This document shows, one piece after another, positions 47,617 to 62,500 of a DNA stretch of 64,000 nt. The DNA comes from Cryptomeria japonica (taxonomy: Eukaryota > Streptophyta > Pinopsida > Cupressales > Cupressaceae): assembly GCF_030272615.1 (NCBI RefSeq), contig NW_026729142.1, positions 112,732-176,731 on the forward strand. The letters run 5' to 3'. The notes below the pieces were generated by a model that was not told the origin of the DNA, did no database searches, and worked only from the letters and a program-made list of their open reading frames with translations. Position 1 is the stretch's first letter. Each line of letters opens with the position of its first letter. Both the position numbers and the translations under genes were made by a program.

Positions 47617-49974
47617 GAGGCACAACAAGGTTTCAAGACGCAAGTCCCGATTCTAGAGTCAATAGCGTCAAAATATGATTTTGGTGCACATCGTGCTCTT
47701 AGAACCTCATTTCGAAGCTTGTGCCTCGAAAGCCTCGGTTTTGGAGCATCAAAATCAGTGTTTTGAGGCACAAGAAGTTTGTAAGATGCAAGTCCTGATT
47801 CTAGAGCGGTTAGCATGCACATTGTGCTCTTAGAACATTATTTTGAAGCTTATGCCTCAAAATCTTCGGTTTCGAAGCATCAAAATGTGTGTTTGGAGAC
47901 ACAACAAGCTTTCAAGACGTAAGTCCCTATTCCGGAGCTTGTAGCGTCAAAACATGATTTTGATGTACATCGTGCTCTTAGAACCTCATTTCGGAGCGTG
48001 TGGCTCGAAAGCTCTAGTTTCAAAACATCAAAATCAATGTTTAAAGGCTCAACAAGGTTTCAAGACACAAGTCCCGATTCTCAAGCTCATAGTGTCAAAA
48101 CATGATTTTGACGAACATGGTGTTCTTAGAACCTCATTTAAGAGGTTATGCCTCAAAAGCCTCATTTTGGAGTGTAAAAATTAGTGTTTGGAGGCACAAC
48201 AAGGTTTCAAGACACAAGTCCCTATTCCGGATCCTATAGAGTCAAAATTCCATTTTCACGCATGCACATCATTCTCTTAGAAGTTCATTTCGGAGGTTGT
48301 GCCTCGAAAGACCCAGTTTTGTAGCATCAAAATTAATGTTTCGAGGCACAACAAGGTTTGCAGATGCAAGCCCCAATTCTAGAGCCAGTAGCATCAAAAT
48401 TCAATTTTCATGCACATTGTGCTGTTAGAACCCTGTTTTAGAAATTGTGCCTCAAAAGCCACAGTTTTGGAGCATCAAAACCGATGTTTGGAAGAACAAG
48501 TTTCAAGATGCAAGTCTTGAGCCCGAAGCATCAAAATTTGATTTTGATGCACATCGTGTTCCTAGAATGTTTTGGAGCTTATGTCTCAAAATTTTCGGTT
48601 TCGAAACATCAAAATTGGTGTTTGGAGACACAACAATCTTTCAAGATGCAAATCCCTATTCCAGAGCCTGTAGTGTCAAAACGCAATTTTGATGTACATC
48701 ATGCTCTTAGATCCTCATTTCGGAGCTTGTGCCTTTAAAGCACTGATTTTGGAACATCAAAATCAGTGTTTGGAGGCACAACAAGTTTAAAGAAGCAAAT
48801 CCCTATTCCGAAGCTTGTAGAGTTAAAATTCCATTTTGACGCGCACATCATTCTCTTAGAAGCTCATTTCTGAGCTTGTGCCTCAAAAGACATAGTTTTG
48901 GAGCATCAAAATCAATATTTGGAGGCACAACAAAGTTTCAAGATGCAAGTCCCGATTCTAGAGTCAATAGCGTCAAAATCAAATTTTGATGCACATCGTG
49001 TTCTTAGAACCTCATTTCGAAGCTTGTGCCTTGAAAGCCCCAGTTCCGAAGCATCAAAATCAATGTTTTGAGGCAAAACAAGGTTTCAAGATCCAAGCCC
49101 CGATTCTTGAGCCAATAGCATCAAAATTCAATTTTGATTCACATTGTGCTCTTAGAACCCTGTGTTATAAATTGTGTCTCAAAAGCCCCAATTTTGGAGC
49201 ATCAAAATCAATCTTAGGAGGCACAGCAAGGTTTGAAGATGCAAGTCTTGATTCTGGAGCCGGTAGCGTCAAAAATTGATTTTGACGCACATCGTGCTTT
49301 TACAACCTTGTTTTGGAGCTTATGCCTAAAAATCTTAGGTTTCAAAACATCAAAATTGGTGTTTGGAAGCACAACAAGCTTTCAAGATGCAAGTCCCTAT
49401 TCCGGAGGTTATAGTGTCAAAACGTTATTTTGAAGCACATCATGCTCTTAGAACCTCATTTCGAAGCGTGTGGCTCGAAAGCTCTAGTTTCAAAACATCA
49501 AAATCAATGTTTAAAGGCACAACAAGGTTTCAAGACACAAGTCCCGATTCTCAAGTTGATAGCGTCAAAAAATGATTTTGACAAACATGGTGTTCTTAGA
49601 AACTCATTCAGGAGGTTGTGCCTCAAAAGCCTCATTTTTGGAACATAAAAATTAGTGTTTGGAGGCGCAACAAGGTTTCAAGACACAAGTCCCAACTCCA
49701 GAGTCGGTAGCGTCAAAATACAATTTTAATGTACACCATGCTCTTAGAACCTCATTTCGGAGCTTGTGCCTTGAAAGCATTGATTTTGGAACATAAAAAA
49801 GTGTTTGGAGGCACAACAAGGTATCAAGAAGCAAGTCCCTATTCCGGATCCTGTAGCGTTAAAATTCTATTTTGACGCACATCAATCTCTTAGAAGCTCA
49901 TTTCGGAGCTTGTGCCTCGAAAGGCCCACTTTTGGAGCGTCAAAATGAATGTTTCGAGGCAGAAAAAGGTTTCA
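47617..49974 (+). repeat. block D copy 2 joined to block A partial copy 3
   Basis: This matches 35,076-37,433 at a constant offset of 12,541. It therefore carries the D-to-A junction found at 36,213/36,214. The A part (48,755-49,974) is the third copy of the first 1,220 bp of block A. The right edge departs from block A after GAGGCAGAAAAAGGTTTCAA, inside a monomer head, and resumes in register with an f monomer (GGTGCAAGTCCCGATTC). Confidence 0.88.
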
Positions 49975-50523
49975 AGGTGCAAGTCCCGATTCTAGAGTCA
50001 ATAGCGTCAAAATCTGATTTTGGCTCACATCGTCATCTTAGAACCTCATTTCGAAGCTTGTGCCCCGAAAGCGCCAGTTTCAGAGCATCAAAATCAGTGT
50101 TTTTTGGCACAAGAAGGTTTTAAGATGCAAGCCCCGATTCTAGAGCCAGTAGCATCAAAATTCAATTTTGATGCACATTGTGCTTTTAGAACCCTATTCT
50201 AGAAATTGTGCCTCAAAAGCCCCAGTTTTGGAACATCAAAATCGATGTTTGGAGGCACAACAAGGTTTCAAGATGCAAGTCCTGATTCTAGAGCCAGTAG
50301 CATCAAAATTTTATTTTGATGCACATCGTGCCCTTAGAACCTTATTTTGGAGCTTATGCCTCAAAATATTTGGTTTCGAAGCATCAAAATAGGTGTTTGG
50401 AGGCACAACAAGCTTTCAAGACACAAGTCCCTATTCCGGAGCCTGTAGTGTCAAAACATGATTTTGATGCACATCGTGTTGTTAGAACCCCGTTTCGAAA
50501 CGTGTGGCTCGAAAGCTCCAGTT
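49975..50523 (+). repeat. satellite array, f-g-a-b, preceding block B copy 2
   Basis: Four monomers resembling about 26,710-27,250 (shared TTTTGGCTCACATCG, CCCTTAGAACC and TTGTTAGAACC features) but several percent different. They lead in register into block B copy 2, whereas block B copy 1 begins with a deletion junction. This suggests the order seen here is the older one. Confidence 0.75.
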
Positions 50524-53500
50524 TCAAAACATCAAAATCAATGTTTAAAGGCACAACAAGGTTTCTAGACACAAATCTCGATTCTCAAGCTGATTGCGTC
50601 AAAAGACGATTTTGACAAACATGGTGTTCTTAGATCCTCATTTCGGAGGTTGTGCCTCAAATGCCTCATTTTTGGAGCATAAAAAATAGTGTTTGGAGGC
50701 ACAACAAGGTTTCAAGACACAAGTCCCAATTCCAGAGTTGGTAGAGTCAAAACACAATTTTGATGTACATTGTGCTCTTAGCTCATTTCGGATCTTGTGC
50801 CTTGAAAGCCCTAATTTTGGAAGCACAACAAGGGTTCAACAAGAAAGTCTCGATTCTAGAGTCAATAGTGTCAAAATCATTTTTTGGCATATATCGTGCT
50901 CTTAGAACCTTATTTCGAAGCTTGTGCCTCGAAAACCCTGGTTTCGGAGCATCAAAATCAGTTTTTTGAGGCACAACAATGTTTCAAGATGCAAGCCCTG
51001 ATTCTTGTGCCACTAGTATCAAATTTTAATTTTGATGCACATTGTGCTCTTAGAACCCTGATTTAGAAATTGTGCCTCAAAAGCCCCAGTTTTGGAGCAT
51101 CAAAATTGATGTTTGGAAGCACAACAAGATTTTAAGATGCAAGTCTTGATTCAAGAGCCGACAATGTCAAAATTTGATTTTGACGCACATCATGCTCTTA
51201 GAACCTTGTTTTGGAGCTTATGCCTCAAAATCTTCGGTTTTGAACTGTCAAAATTGGTGTTTGGAGGCACAACAAGCTTTCCAGACGCAAGTCGCTATTC
51301 CGGAGCCTGTAGTGTCAAAACATGATTTTGATGCAAATCATGCTCTTAGAACTTCGTTTCGGAGCGTGTGGCTCGAAAACTCAAGTTTCAAAACATCAAA
51401 ATCAATGTTTAAAGGCACAACAAGGTTTCATGACACAAGTCTCGATTCTCAAGCTGATAGCGTCAAACACGATTTTGACAAACATTGTGATCTTAGAACC
51501 TCCTTTCGGAGGTTGTGCCTCAAAAGCCTCATTTTTGGAGCATAAAAATTAGTGTTTGTAGGGACAACAAGGTTTCAAGACACATGTCCCAATTGCAAAG
51601 TCGGTAGCATCAAAACGCAATTTTTATAAACATAATGCTCTTAGAACCTCATTTTGGAGCATGTGCCTTGAAAGACGCAGTTTTGGAGCATCAAAATTAA
51701 TGTTTGGAGGCACAACCAGGTTTCAAGATTCAAGTCTCGATTCTAGTGTCAACAGCATCAAAATTTGATTTTGGCGCACATCGTGCTCTTGGAACCTCAT
51801 TTCGAAGCTTGTGCCTCAAAAGCCCTGGTTTCGGAGCATCAAAATTAGTATTTTGAGGCACAACAAGGTTTCAAGATGCAAGCCTTGATTTTAGAGCCAG
51901 TAGCATCAAAATTCAATATTGATGCACATTGTGCTCTTAGAACCCTGTTTTAGAAATTGTGCCCCTAAAGCCCCAGTTTTGGAGCATCAAAATCGATGTT
52001 TGGAGGTGCAACAAAGTTTCAAGATGCAAGTCCTGATTCTGGAGCCAGTAGCATCAAAATTTAATTTTGATGCACATCGTGCTCTTAAAACCTTGTTTTG
52101 GAGCTTATGCCTCAAAATCTTCGGTTGCGAAGCATCAGAATTTGTTTTTGGAGGAACAAAAAACTTACAAGACACATTGTACACATGATTTTGATACACA
52201 TTGTACTCTTAGAACCTCGTTTCGGAGCATGTGGCTCGAAAGCTCCAGTTTCAAAACATCAAAATCAATGTTTAAAGGAACAACAAGGTTTCAAGACACA
52301 AGTCCCGATTCTCAAGCTGATAGCGTCAAAACATGATTTTGACAAACATGGTTTTTTAGAATCTCATTTCGTAGGTTGTGCCTGAAAATCCTCATTTTTG
52401 GAGCATAAAAATTAGTGTTTAGAGCCACAACAAGGTTTCAAGACACAAGTCCCAATTCCAGACTCGGCAGCGTCAAAATGCAATTTTGATGTACATCGTG
52501 CTCTTAGAACCTCATTTCGGAGCTTGTGCCTTTAAAGCCCTGATTTTGGAACATCAAAATTAGTGTTTGGAGGCACAACAAGGTTTAAAGAAGCAAGTCC
52601 CTATTCGGGAGCCTGTAGCATCAAAATTCCATTTTGACACACATAATTCCTTTAGAAGCTCATTTTCAAGCTTGCACCTCAAAAGATCCAGTTTTGGAGC
52701 ATCAAAATCAATGTTTGGAGGCAGAAATAGGTTTCAAGATGCAAGTCCTGATTTTAGAGCCGGTAGCGTCAAAATTTGATTTTGACACACATCGTGCTCT
52801 TAGAACCTTGTTTTAGAGCATATGCCTCAAAATCTCTGGTTTCGAAGCATCGAAATTGGTGTTTGGAAGCACAACAAGCTTTTAATATGCAAGTCCCTAT
52901 TCTGGAGCCTGTAGTGTCAAAACTTGATTTTGATGCACATCGTGCTCTTAGAACCTTATTTTGGAGTGTGTGGCTTGAAAGCTTGAGTTTAAAAACATCA
53001 AAATAAATGTTTAAAGGCACAACAAGGTTTCAAAACACAAGTCCCAATTCTCAAGCTGATAGTGTCAAAACACGATTTTGACAAACATGGTGTTCTTAGA
53101 ACCTCATTTTGGAGGTTGTGCCTCAAAAGCCTTATTTTTGGAGCATAAAAATTAGTGTTTGGAGGCACAACAAGGTTTCAGGACACAAGTCCCAATTCCA
53201 GAGTCGGTAGCATCCAAACGCAATTTTGATGTACATTGTCCTCTTAGAACCTCATTTTGGAGCTTGTGCCTTGAAAGCGCTGATTTTGGAACATCAAAAT
53301 CAATGTTTTGAGGCACAACAAGGTTTCAAGAAGCAAGTCCCTCTTTCGGAGCTTGTAGCATCAAAATTCCATTTTGACACACATCATTCTCTTAGAAGCT
53401 CATTTCGAAGCCTGTGCCTTGAAAGATCCAGTTTTCAAGCATCAAAATCAATGTTTGGAGGCAGAACAAGGTTTCAAGATGCAAGTCCTGATTCTAGAGT

Positions 53501-56500
53501 CAAGAGCGTCAAAATCTGATTTTGGCGCACATCATGCTCTTAGAATCTCATTTCGAAACTTGTGCCTCAAAAGCTCTGGTTTTGGAGCGTCAAAATCATT
53601 GTTTTGAGGCACAACAAGGTTTCAAGATGCAAGACCCGATTTTAGAGCCAGTAGCATCAAAATTCAATTTTGATGCACATTGTGCTCTTAGAACCCTGTT
53701 TTAGAAATTGTGCTTCAAAAGCCCCAGTTTTGGAGCATCAAAATTGATATTTGGAGGCACAACAAACTTTCAAGATGCAAGTCCCTATTCCGGAGCCTGT
53801 AGTGTCAAAACGTGATTTTGTTGCACATCGTGCTTTTAGAAACTCGTTTCGGAGCGTGTGACTCGAAAGCTCGAGTTTCAAAATATCAAAATCAATTTAC
53901 AGTCACAACAAGGTTTCGAGACACAAGTATCGATTCTCAAGCTAGCATGATTTTGACAAACATGGTGTTTTTAGAACCTCATTTTGGAGGTTGTGCCTCA
54001 AAAGTTTTTTTTTAGGAGCATAAAAATTAGTGTTTGGAGGCACAACAAAGTTTCAAGACACAAGTCCCCATTCCAAAGTCGGTAGCATCAAAACGCAATT
54101 TTGAAGTACATCGTGCTCTTAGAACCTCATTTCGAAGCTTGCACCTCGAACGCCCTGGTTTCGGAATATAAAAATTGGTGTTTGGAGGCACAACAAGGTT
54201 TGAAGACGCAATTCCCGATTCCAGAGCGGGTAGTGTCAAAATGCGATTTTGAAACACATTGTGCTCTTAGAACCTTATTTACCAGCTTGTCCCTCAAAAA
54301 CATCAGTTTGAGAGCATCAAAATTGGTGTTTGGAGGCACAAGGTTGCAAGACGCAAGTTGCGATTTCGAAGCCGGTAGTGTCAAAATGTGATTTTGACGC
54401 ACATGGTGCTCTTAGAGGCTCGTTTGTGGAGCTTGTGCCTCGAAAGCCCTGATTTGAAACATCGAAATCAAAATCAATATTTGGAGGCACAACAAGGTTT
54501 CAAGATGAAAGTCCCGATTCTAAAGTCAATAGCGTCAAAATCTGATTTTACCACACATCGTGCTCTTAAAACCTCATTGCGAAGCTTGTGCTTCGAAAGC
54601 CCCGGTTTGGGAGCATCAAAATCACTGTTGTTTTGCACAACAAGGTTTCAAGATGCAAGCCCCGATTCTAGAGCTTGTAGCATCAAAATTCAATTTTGAT
54701 GCACATTGTGCTCTTAGAACCCTATTTTAGAAATTGTGCCTCAAAAGCCCCAGTTTTGGAGCATCAAAATCGATGTTTGGAGGCACAACAAGGTTTCAAG
54801 ACACAAGTCCCAATTCCAGAGTCAGTAGCGTCAAAACGCAATTTTGATTTATATCGTGCTCTTAAAACCTCATTTCAGAGCTTGTGCCTTGAAAGCCCTG
54901 ATTTTGGGGAACATCAAAATCAATGTTTTGAGGCACAACAAGGTTTCAAGATGCAAGTTCCGATTCTAGAGTCAATAGATTTTGGCGCATCATTCTCTAA
55001 GAATATCATTTCGAAGCGTGTGCCTCGAAAGCCCTGGTTTTTTAGCATCAAAATCAGTGTTTTGAGGCACAAAAAGGTTTCAAGATGCAAGACCTGATTC
55101 TAGCGCCAGAAGCTTGATAATTCAATTTTGATGCATATTGTGCTCTTAGAACCTTGTTTTAGAAATTGCGCCTCAATAGCCCTAGTGTTGGAGCATCAAA
55201 ATTGATGTTTGGAGGCACAAAATTTTTTCAAGAGGCAAGTCCTGATTTTGGAGCCTGTAGTGTTAAAGTTTGATTTTGACGCACATCGTGCTCTTAAAAC
55301 CTTGTTGTGGAGCTTATGCCTCAAAAACTTAGTCCCTATTTCGGAGCCTGTAGTGTCAAAACGCGATTTTGATGCACATCGTTCTCTTAGAACCTCGTTT
55401 TAGAGCGTGTGGCTTGAAAGCTCTAGTTTCAAAACATCAAAATCAATGTTTAAAGGCACAACAAGTTTTCACGACACAAGTCCTGATTCTCAAGCTGATA
55501 GTGTCAAAACATTATTTTGACAAACATAGTGTTCTTAGAACCTCATTTCGGAGGTTGTGCCTCAAAAGTCTCATTTTTGGAAAATAAAAGTTAGTGTTTC
55601 AAGGCACAACAAGGTTTCAAGACACAAGTCCCAATTCCAGAGTCGGTAGCATTGAAACACAATTTTGATGTACATCACGCTCTTAGAAATTCATTTCGGA
55701 GCTTGTGCCTTGAATGTCCTGATTTGGGAACATCAAAATCAATGTTTTGAGGCACACCAGGGTTTCAAGAAGCAAGTCCCTATTTCGGAGCCTGTGCTTT
55801 TAGAACCTCATTTCGAAGCTTGTGCCTTGAAAGCCCCGGTTTTGGAGCATCAAAATCAATGTTTTGAGGCACAACAAGTTTTCAAGATGCAAGCCCCGAT
55901 TCTAGAGCATCAAAATTGATGTTTGGAGGCACAACAAGGTTTCAAGATGCAAGTCTTGATTCTGGAGCCGATAGCGTCAAGATTTAACTTTGATGCACAT
56001 CGGGCTCTTAGAACCTTGTTTTGGAGCTTATGCCTCAAAATCTTCGGTATTGAAGCATCAAAATTGGTTTTTGGAGGCACAACAAGCTTACAAGACGCAA
56101 GTCCCTATTCTAGAGCCTCTCGTATCAACACATGATTTTGATGCACATTGTGTTCTTAGAACCTCTTTTTGGAGCGTGTGGCTCGAAAGATCCAGTTTCA
56201 AAACATCAAAATCAATGTTTAAAGTCACAACAAGGTTTCAAGACGCAAGTCCCGATTCTCTAGCGGATAGCGTCAAAACACGATTTTGACAAACATGGTG
56301 TTCTTATAACCTCATTTCGGAGGTTGTGCCTCAAAAGCCTCATTTTTGGAGCATAAAAATTAGTGTTTGGAGGTAGAACAAGGTTTCAAGACAAAAGTCC
56401 CAATTCAAGAGTCGGTAGCATCAAAACGCAATTTTGATGTACATCATGCTCTTAGAACCTCATTTCTGAGCTTGTGGCTTGAAAGCCTTGATTTTGCAAC

Positions 56501-59500
56501 ATAGAAATCATTGTTTCGAGGCACAACATGGTTTCAAGATGCAAATCCTGATTCTCGTACTCGTAGCATCAAAATTTGATTTTGATGCACATCGTTCTCT
56601 TAGAACCTTGTTTCAAAGCTTGCACCTTGAACGCCCCGGTTTCAAAACATCAAAATTGGTGTTTGGAGGCACAAGAAGGTTTCAAGATGCAAGTCCCGAT
56701 TCCAGAGCCGGTAGTGTCAAAATATGATTTTGAAGCACATTGTGCTCTTAGAACCTTATTTTGGAGCTTGTCCCCAGAAAGCCCCGGTTTGAGAGCATCA
56801 AAATTGGTGTTTGGAGGCACAAGGCTGCAAGACGCAAGTCGTGATTTCGGAGCTAGTAGCGTCAAAACGTCATTTTGATGCACATGGTGCTCTTAGAGCC
56901 TTGTTTGCGGAGCTTATGCCTCGAAAGCCCCAATTTTGAAAATCGAAATCAGTGTTTGGAGGCACAACAAGGTTTCAAGAAGCAAGTCCCTTTTCCGGAG
57001 CCTGTAGTGTCAAAATTCCATTTTGACGCACATCATTCTCTTAGAAATTCATTTAGGAGCATGTTCCTCGAAAGACCCATTTTTGGAGCATCAAAATCAA
57101 TGTTTGTAAGCACAAGAAGATTTCAAGATGCAAGTCCCGATTCTTGAGTCAATAGCGTCAAAATCTGATTTTTGCGCAGATCGTGCTCTTAGAACCTCAT
57201 TGCGTAGCTTGTGCCTCGAAATCCCCAGTTTTGGAGCTTCAACATCAATTTTTTTTTTCACTACAAGGTTTCAAGATGCAAGCCATGATTCTAGAGCCAG
57301 TAGCATCAAAATTCAATTTTGATGCACATTGTGCTCTTAGAACCCTATTTTAGAAATTGTGCCTCAAAAGCCCCAGTTTTGGAGCATCAAAATTGATGTT
57401 TGAAGTCACAACAAGGTTTCAAGATGCAAGTCTTGATTCTGGAGCCAGCAGCGTCAAAATTTGATTTTGATGCACATCGTACTCTTAGAACCTTGTTCTG
57501 GAGCTTATGCCTCAGAAGCTTTAGTTTGAAAGCATCAAAATTGGTGTTTGGAGGCACAACAAGCTTTCAAGATGCAATTCCCTATTCTGGAGCCTGTAGT
57601 GTCAAAACATGATTTTGATGCACATCATGGTTTTAGAACCTTGTTTCGGAGCGTGTGGCTCGAAAGCTCCAATTTCAAAACATCAAAACTTATGTTTAAA
57701 GGAACAACAAGGTTTCTAGACACAAGTCCCAATTCTCAAGATGATAGCATCAAAACACGATTTTGACAACACATGGTGTTCTTAGAACCTCATTTCGGAG
57801 GTTGTGCCTCAAATACCTCATTTTTGGAGCATAAAAATTAGTTTTTGGAGGCACAAAAAAGGTTTCGAGACACAAGTCAGAATTCCAGAGTTGGTAGCGT
57901 CAAAATGCAATTTTTGATGTACATTGTGCTCTTAGAACCTCATTTCGGCGCTTGTGCCTTGAAAGCCCTGATTTTGGAACATGAAAATCAATGTTTGGAG
58001 GCACAACAAGATTTCAAGATGCAAGTCCCTATTCCTATACTGCTAGCTTCAAAATTCAATTTTGATGCACATCGTTCTATTAGAACCATGTTTCGAAGCT
58101 TGTACCTCGAATGCCCCGGTTTCGGAACTTCAAAATTGGTGTTTGGAGGCACAACAAGGTTTCAAGATGCAAGTCCCGATTCCAGAGCCGGTTGTGTCAA
58201 AATAAGATTTTGAAGCACACTATGCTCTTAGAACCTTATTTCGGAGCTAGTCCCTCGAAAGCTCCGGTTTGAGAGTATCAAAATTGGTGTTTGGAGGCAC
58301 AAGGTGTTCAAAAGCCCCAAGTTTGAAACATCGAAATCAGTGTTTGGAGACACAACAAGGTTTCAAGAAGCAAGTCCGTTTTCCAGAGCCTGTAGTATCA
58401 AAATTTCATTTTGACGCACATCATTATCTTAGAAGCTCATTTCGGAGCCTGTGCCAAGAAAGACCCAGTTTTGGATCATCAAAATCAATGTTCGGAGGCA
58501 CAACAAGGTTTCAAGATGCAAGTCTTGATTCTAGAGTCAATTGCGTCAAAATTTGATTTTGGCTCACATCGTGCTCTTAGAACTCATTTCAAAGCTTGTG
58601 CCCCGAAAGTGTCAATTTTAGAGCATCAAAATCAGTGTTTTTTGGCACAACAAGGTTTCAAGATGCGCCCCAATTCTAGAGCCAGTAGCATCGAAATTCA
58701 ATTTTGATGCACATTGTGCTTTTAGAACCCTATTTTAGAAATTGTACCTCAAAAGCCCCAGTTTTGGAACATCAAAATCGATGTTTGGAGGCACAACAAG
58801 GTTTCAAGATGCAATTCTTGATTCTAGAGCCAGTAGCATGAAAATTTGATTTTGACGCACATCGTGCCCTTAGAACCTTGTTTTGGAGCTTATGCCTCAA
58901 ACTATTTGGTTTCGAAGCATCAAAATTGGTGTTTGGAGGCACAACAAGCTTTCAAGATGCAAGCCCCTATTCCGGAGCCTGTAGTGTCAAAACATGATTT
59001 TGATGCACATTGTGTTGTTAGAACCCTGTTTCAAAACGTGTGGTTCGAAAGCTTCAGTTTCAAAACATCAAAATCAATTTTTAAAGGCACAACAAGGTTT
59101 CTAGACACAAATCTCGATTCTCAAGCTGTTACCGTCAAAACACAATTTTGACAAACATGGTGTTCTTAGAACCGCATTTCAGAGGTTGTGCCTCAAAAGC
59201 CTCATTTTTGGAGTATAAAAATTAGTGTTTGGAGGCACAGCAAGGTTTCAAGACACAAGTCCCAATTCCAGAGTTGGTAGCATCAAAACACAATTTTGAT
59301 GTACATCGTGCTCTTAGCTCATTTCGGAGCTTGTGCCTTGAAAGCCGTAATTTTGGAACATGAAAATGAGTGTTTGGAAGCACAACAAGGTTTCAAGAAG
59401 CAAGTCCTGATTCTAGAGTCAATAGTGTCAAAATCTGATATTGGCACACATCGTGCTCTTAGAACCTCATTTCAAAGCCCCCATTTTGGAGCCAGTAGTA

Positions 59501-62500
59501 TCAAAATTAAATTTTGATGCACATTGTGCTCTTTGAACCCTGATTTAGAAATTGTGCCTCAAAAGCCCTAGTTTTGGAGCATCAAAATTGATGTTTCGAA
59601 GCACAATAATGTTTCAGGATGCAAGTCCTGATTCAGGAGCCGGTAGCGCCAAAATTTGCTTTTGAAGCACATGATGCTCTTAGAACCTTATTTTGTAGCT
59701 TATGCCTCAAAATCTTAGAACACGATTTTGACAAACATGGTATTCTTAGAACCTCATTTTGGAGGTTGTGACTCAAAAGCCTCCTTTTTGGAGCATAAAA
59801 ATTAGTGTTTGGAGGCACAACAAGGTTTCAAGACACAAATCCCAATTCTAGAGTCGGTAGCGTCAAAATGCAATTTTGAAGTACATCGTGGTCTTAGAAC
59901 CTCATTCCGGAGCTTGTGCCTTGAAAGCCCTGATTTTGGAACATAAAATCAGTGTTTGAAGGCACAACAAGGTTTCAAGACGCAAGTCCTGATTCTAGAG
60001 TCAATAGCATCAAAATCTTATTTTGGCGCACATCGTGTTCTTAGAACCTCATTCGAAGCTTGTGCATCAAAAGCCCCGTTTTCAGAGCATCAAAATCAAT
60101 GTTTTGAGGCACAACAAGGTTTCAAGATACAAGCTCCGATTGTAGAGCCAGTAGCATCAAAATTCAATTTTGATGCATATTGTGCTCTTAGAACCCTTTT
60201 TTAGAAATTCTATCTCAAAAGTCCCAGTTTTTTGAGCATCAAAATCGATGTTTGGAAGCACAACAAGGCTTCAAGAGGCAAGTCCCGATTCTAGAGCCCG
60301 TAACATCAAATTTTGATTTTGATGCACATCGTGCTCTTAGAACCTTGCTTTGGAGCTTATGCCTCAAAATTTTTAGTTTCGAAGCATCAAAATTGGTGTT
60401 TGGAGGTAGAAGTAGATTTCAAGACGCAGGTCCCTATTCCGGAGCCTGTAGTGTCAAAACGTTATTTTGATGCACATCGTGCTATTAGAACCTCGTTCCG
60501 GAGCATGTGGCTTGAAAGCTCCAGTTACTAAACATCAAAATAAATGTTTAAAGGGACAACAAGGTTTCAAGATGCAATTCCCGTTTCTCAAGCTGATAGC
60601 GTCAAAACACCATTTTGACAAACATGGTGATCTTAGAACCCCATTTCAGAGGTTGTGCCTCAAAAGCCTCCTTTTTTGGAGCATAAAAATTAGTGTTTGG
60701 AGGCACAACAATGTTTCAAGTTACAAGTCCCAATTCTAGAGTCGGTACCGACAAAACGTAATTTTAATGTACATCATGCTCTTAGAACCTCATTTCGGAG
60801 CTTGTGCTTTGAAAGCTCTGATTTTGAGGCACAACAAGGTTTCAATGATGCAAGTCCCGATTCTAGAGTCAATAGCGTGAAAATCTGATTTTTGCGCACG
60901 TCGTGCTCTTAGCATTTCAAATCTTGTGCCTTGAAAGCCCCAGTTTGGGAGCATCAAAATCATTGTTTTGAGGCACAACAAGGTTTCAAGATGCAAGCCC
61001 CGTTTGTAGAGCCAGTATCATCAAAATTCAATTTTGATGCACATTGTGCTCTTAGAACCCTATTTTAGAAATTGTGCCTCAAAAGCACCAATTTTGGAGC
61101 ATCAAAATCAATGTTTGGAGGCACAACAAGGTTTAAAGATGCAAGTCTTACTTATGGAGCCGGTAGCGTCAAAATTTGATTTTGACGCACATTGTTCTCT
61201 TAGAACCTTGTTTCGGAGCTTATGCCTCAAAATCTTCGGTTTCGAAGCATCAAAATTGGTGTTTGGAGGCACAAGAAGGTTTCAAGACATAAGTCCCTAT
61301 TCAAGAGCCTGTATTGTCAAAACATGATTTTGATGCACATCATGCTCTTAGAATCTAATTTCACAGCGTGTGGCTCAAAAGCTCCAGTTTGAAAACATCA
61401 AAATCAATATTTAAAGGCACAACAAGGTTTCAAGACACAAGCCTCGCTTATCAAGCTGATAGCATCAAAACATGTACATCATGCTCTTAGAACCTCATTT
61501 TAGAGTTTGTGCCTTCAAATCCCTGATTCTAGAGTTAGTAGCATCAAAATTCAATTTTGATTCACATTGTGCTCTTAGAACCCTATTTTAGAAATTGTGC
61601 CTCAAAGCCCTAGTTTTAGAGCATCAAAATTGATGTTTGGAGGCACAACAAGGTTTCAAGACACAAGTCCTAATTCCTGAGTCGGTAGCGTCAAAACGCA
61701 ATTTTGATGTACATCGTGTTCTTAAAACCTCATTTCAGAGCTTGTGCCTTGAAAGCCCTGATTTTGGAAAATCAAAATCAATGTTTTGAGACACAACAAG
61801 GTTTCAAGAAGCAAGTCCCAATTCCAGAGCCTAATGCGTCAAAAATCCATTTTGATGCACATCATTCTCTTAGAAGCTCATTTCGGAGCTTGTGCCTTGA
61901 AAGACCCATCGTCAAAATCTGATTTTGGCACACATCGTGCTCTTAGAATCTCATTTCGAAGCTTTTGCCTCGAAAGCCCTGGTTCTGGAGCATCAAAATC
62001 ATTGTTTTGAGGCACAACAAGGTTTCAAGATGCAAGACACGATTCTAGAGCCAGTAGCATCAAAATTCAATTTTGATGCACATTGTGCTCTTAGAACCCT
62101 GTTTTAGAAATTGTGCCTCAAAAGCCCTAGTTGTGGAGCATCAAAATTGATGTTTGGAGGCACAACAAGGTTTAAAGATGCAAGTCCTAATTGTGGAGCT
62201 GGTAGCGTCAAAGTTTGATTTTGATGCACATCGTACTCTTAGAACCTTGTTTTGGAGCTCATGCCTCAAAATCTTCGGTTTTGAAGCATCAAAATTGGTG
62301 TTTGAAGGCACAACAAGGTTTCAAGATGCAAGTCCCTATTCCAGAGCCTCTAGTGTCAAAACATGATTTTGATGCACATCGTGCTCTTAGAACCTCATTT
62401 CGGAGCTTGTGGATCGAAAGCTCCAGTTTGAAAACATCGAAATCAATGTTAAAAGGCACAACAAGGTTTCACGACAAAAGTCCCGATTCTCAAGCTGATA

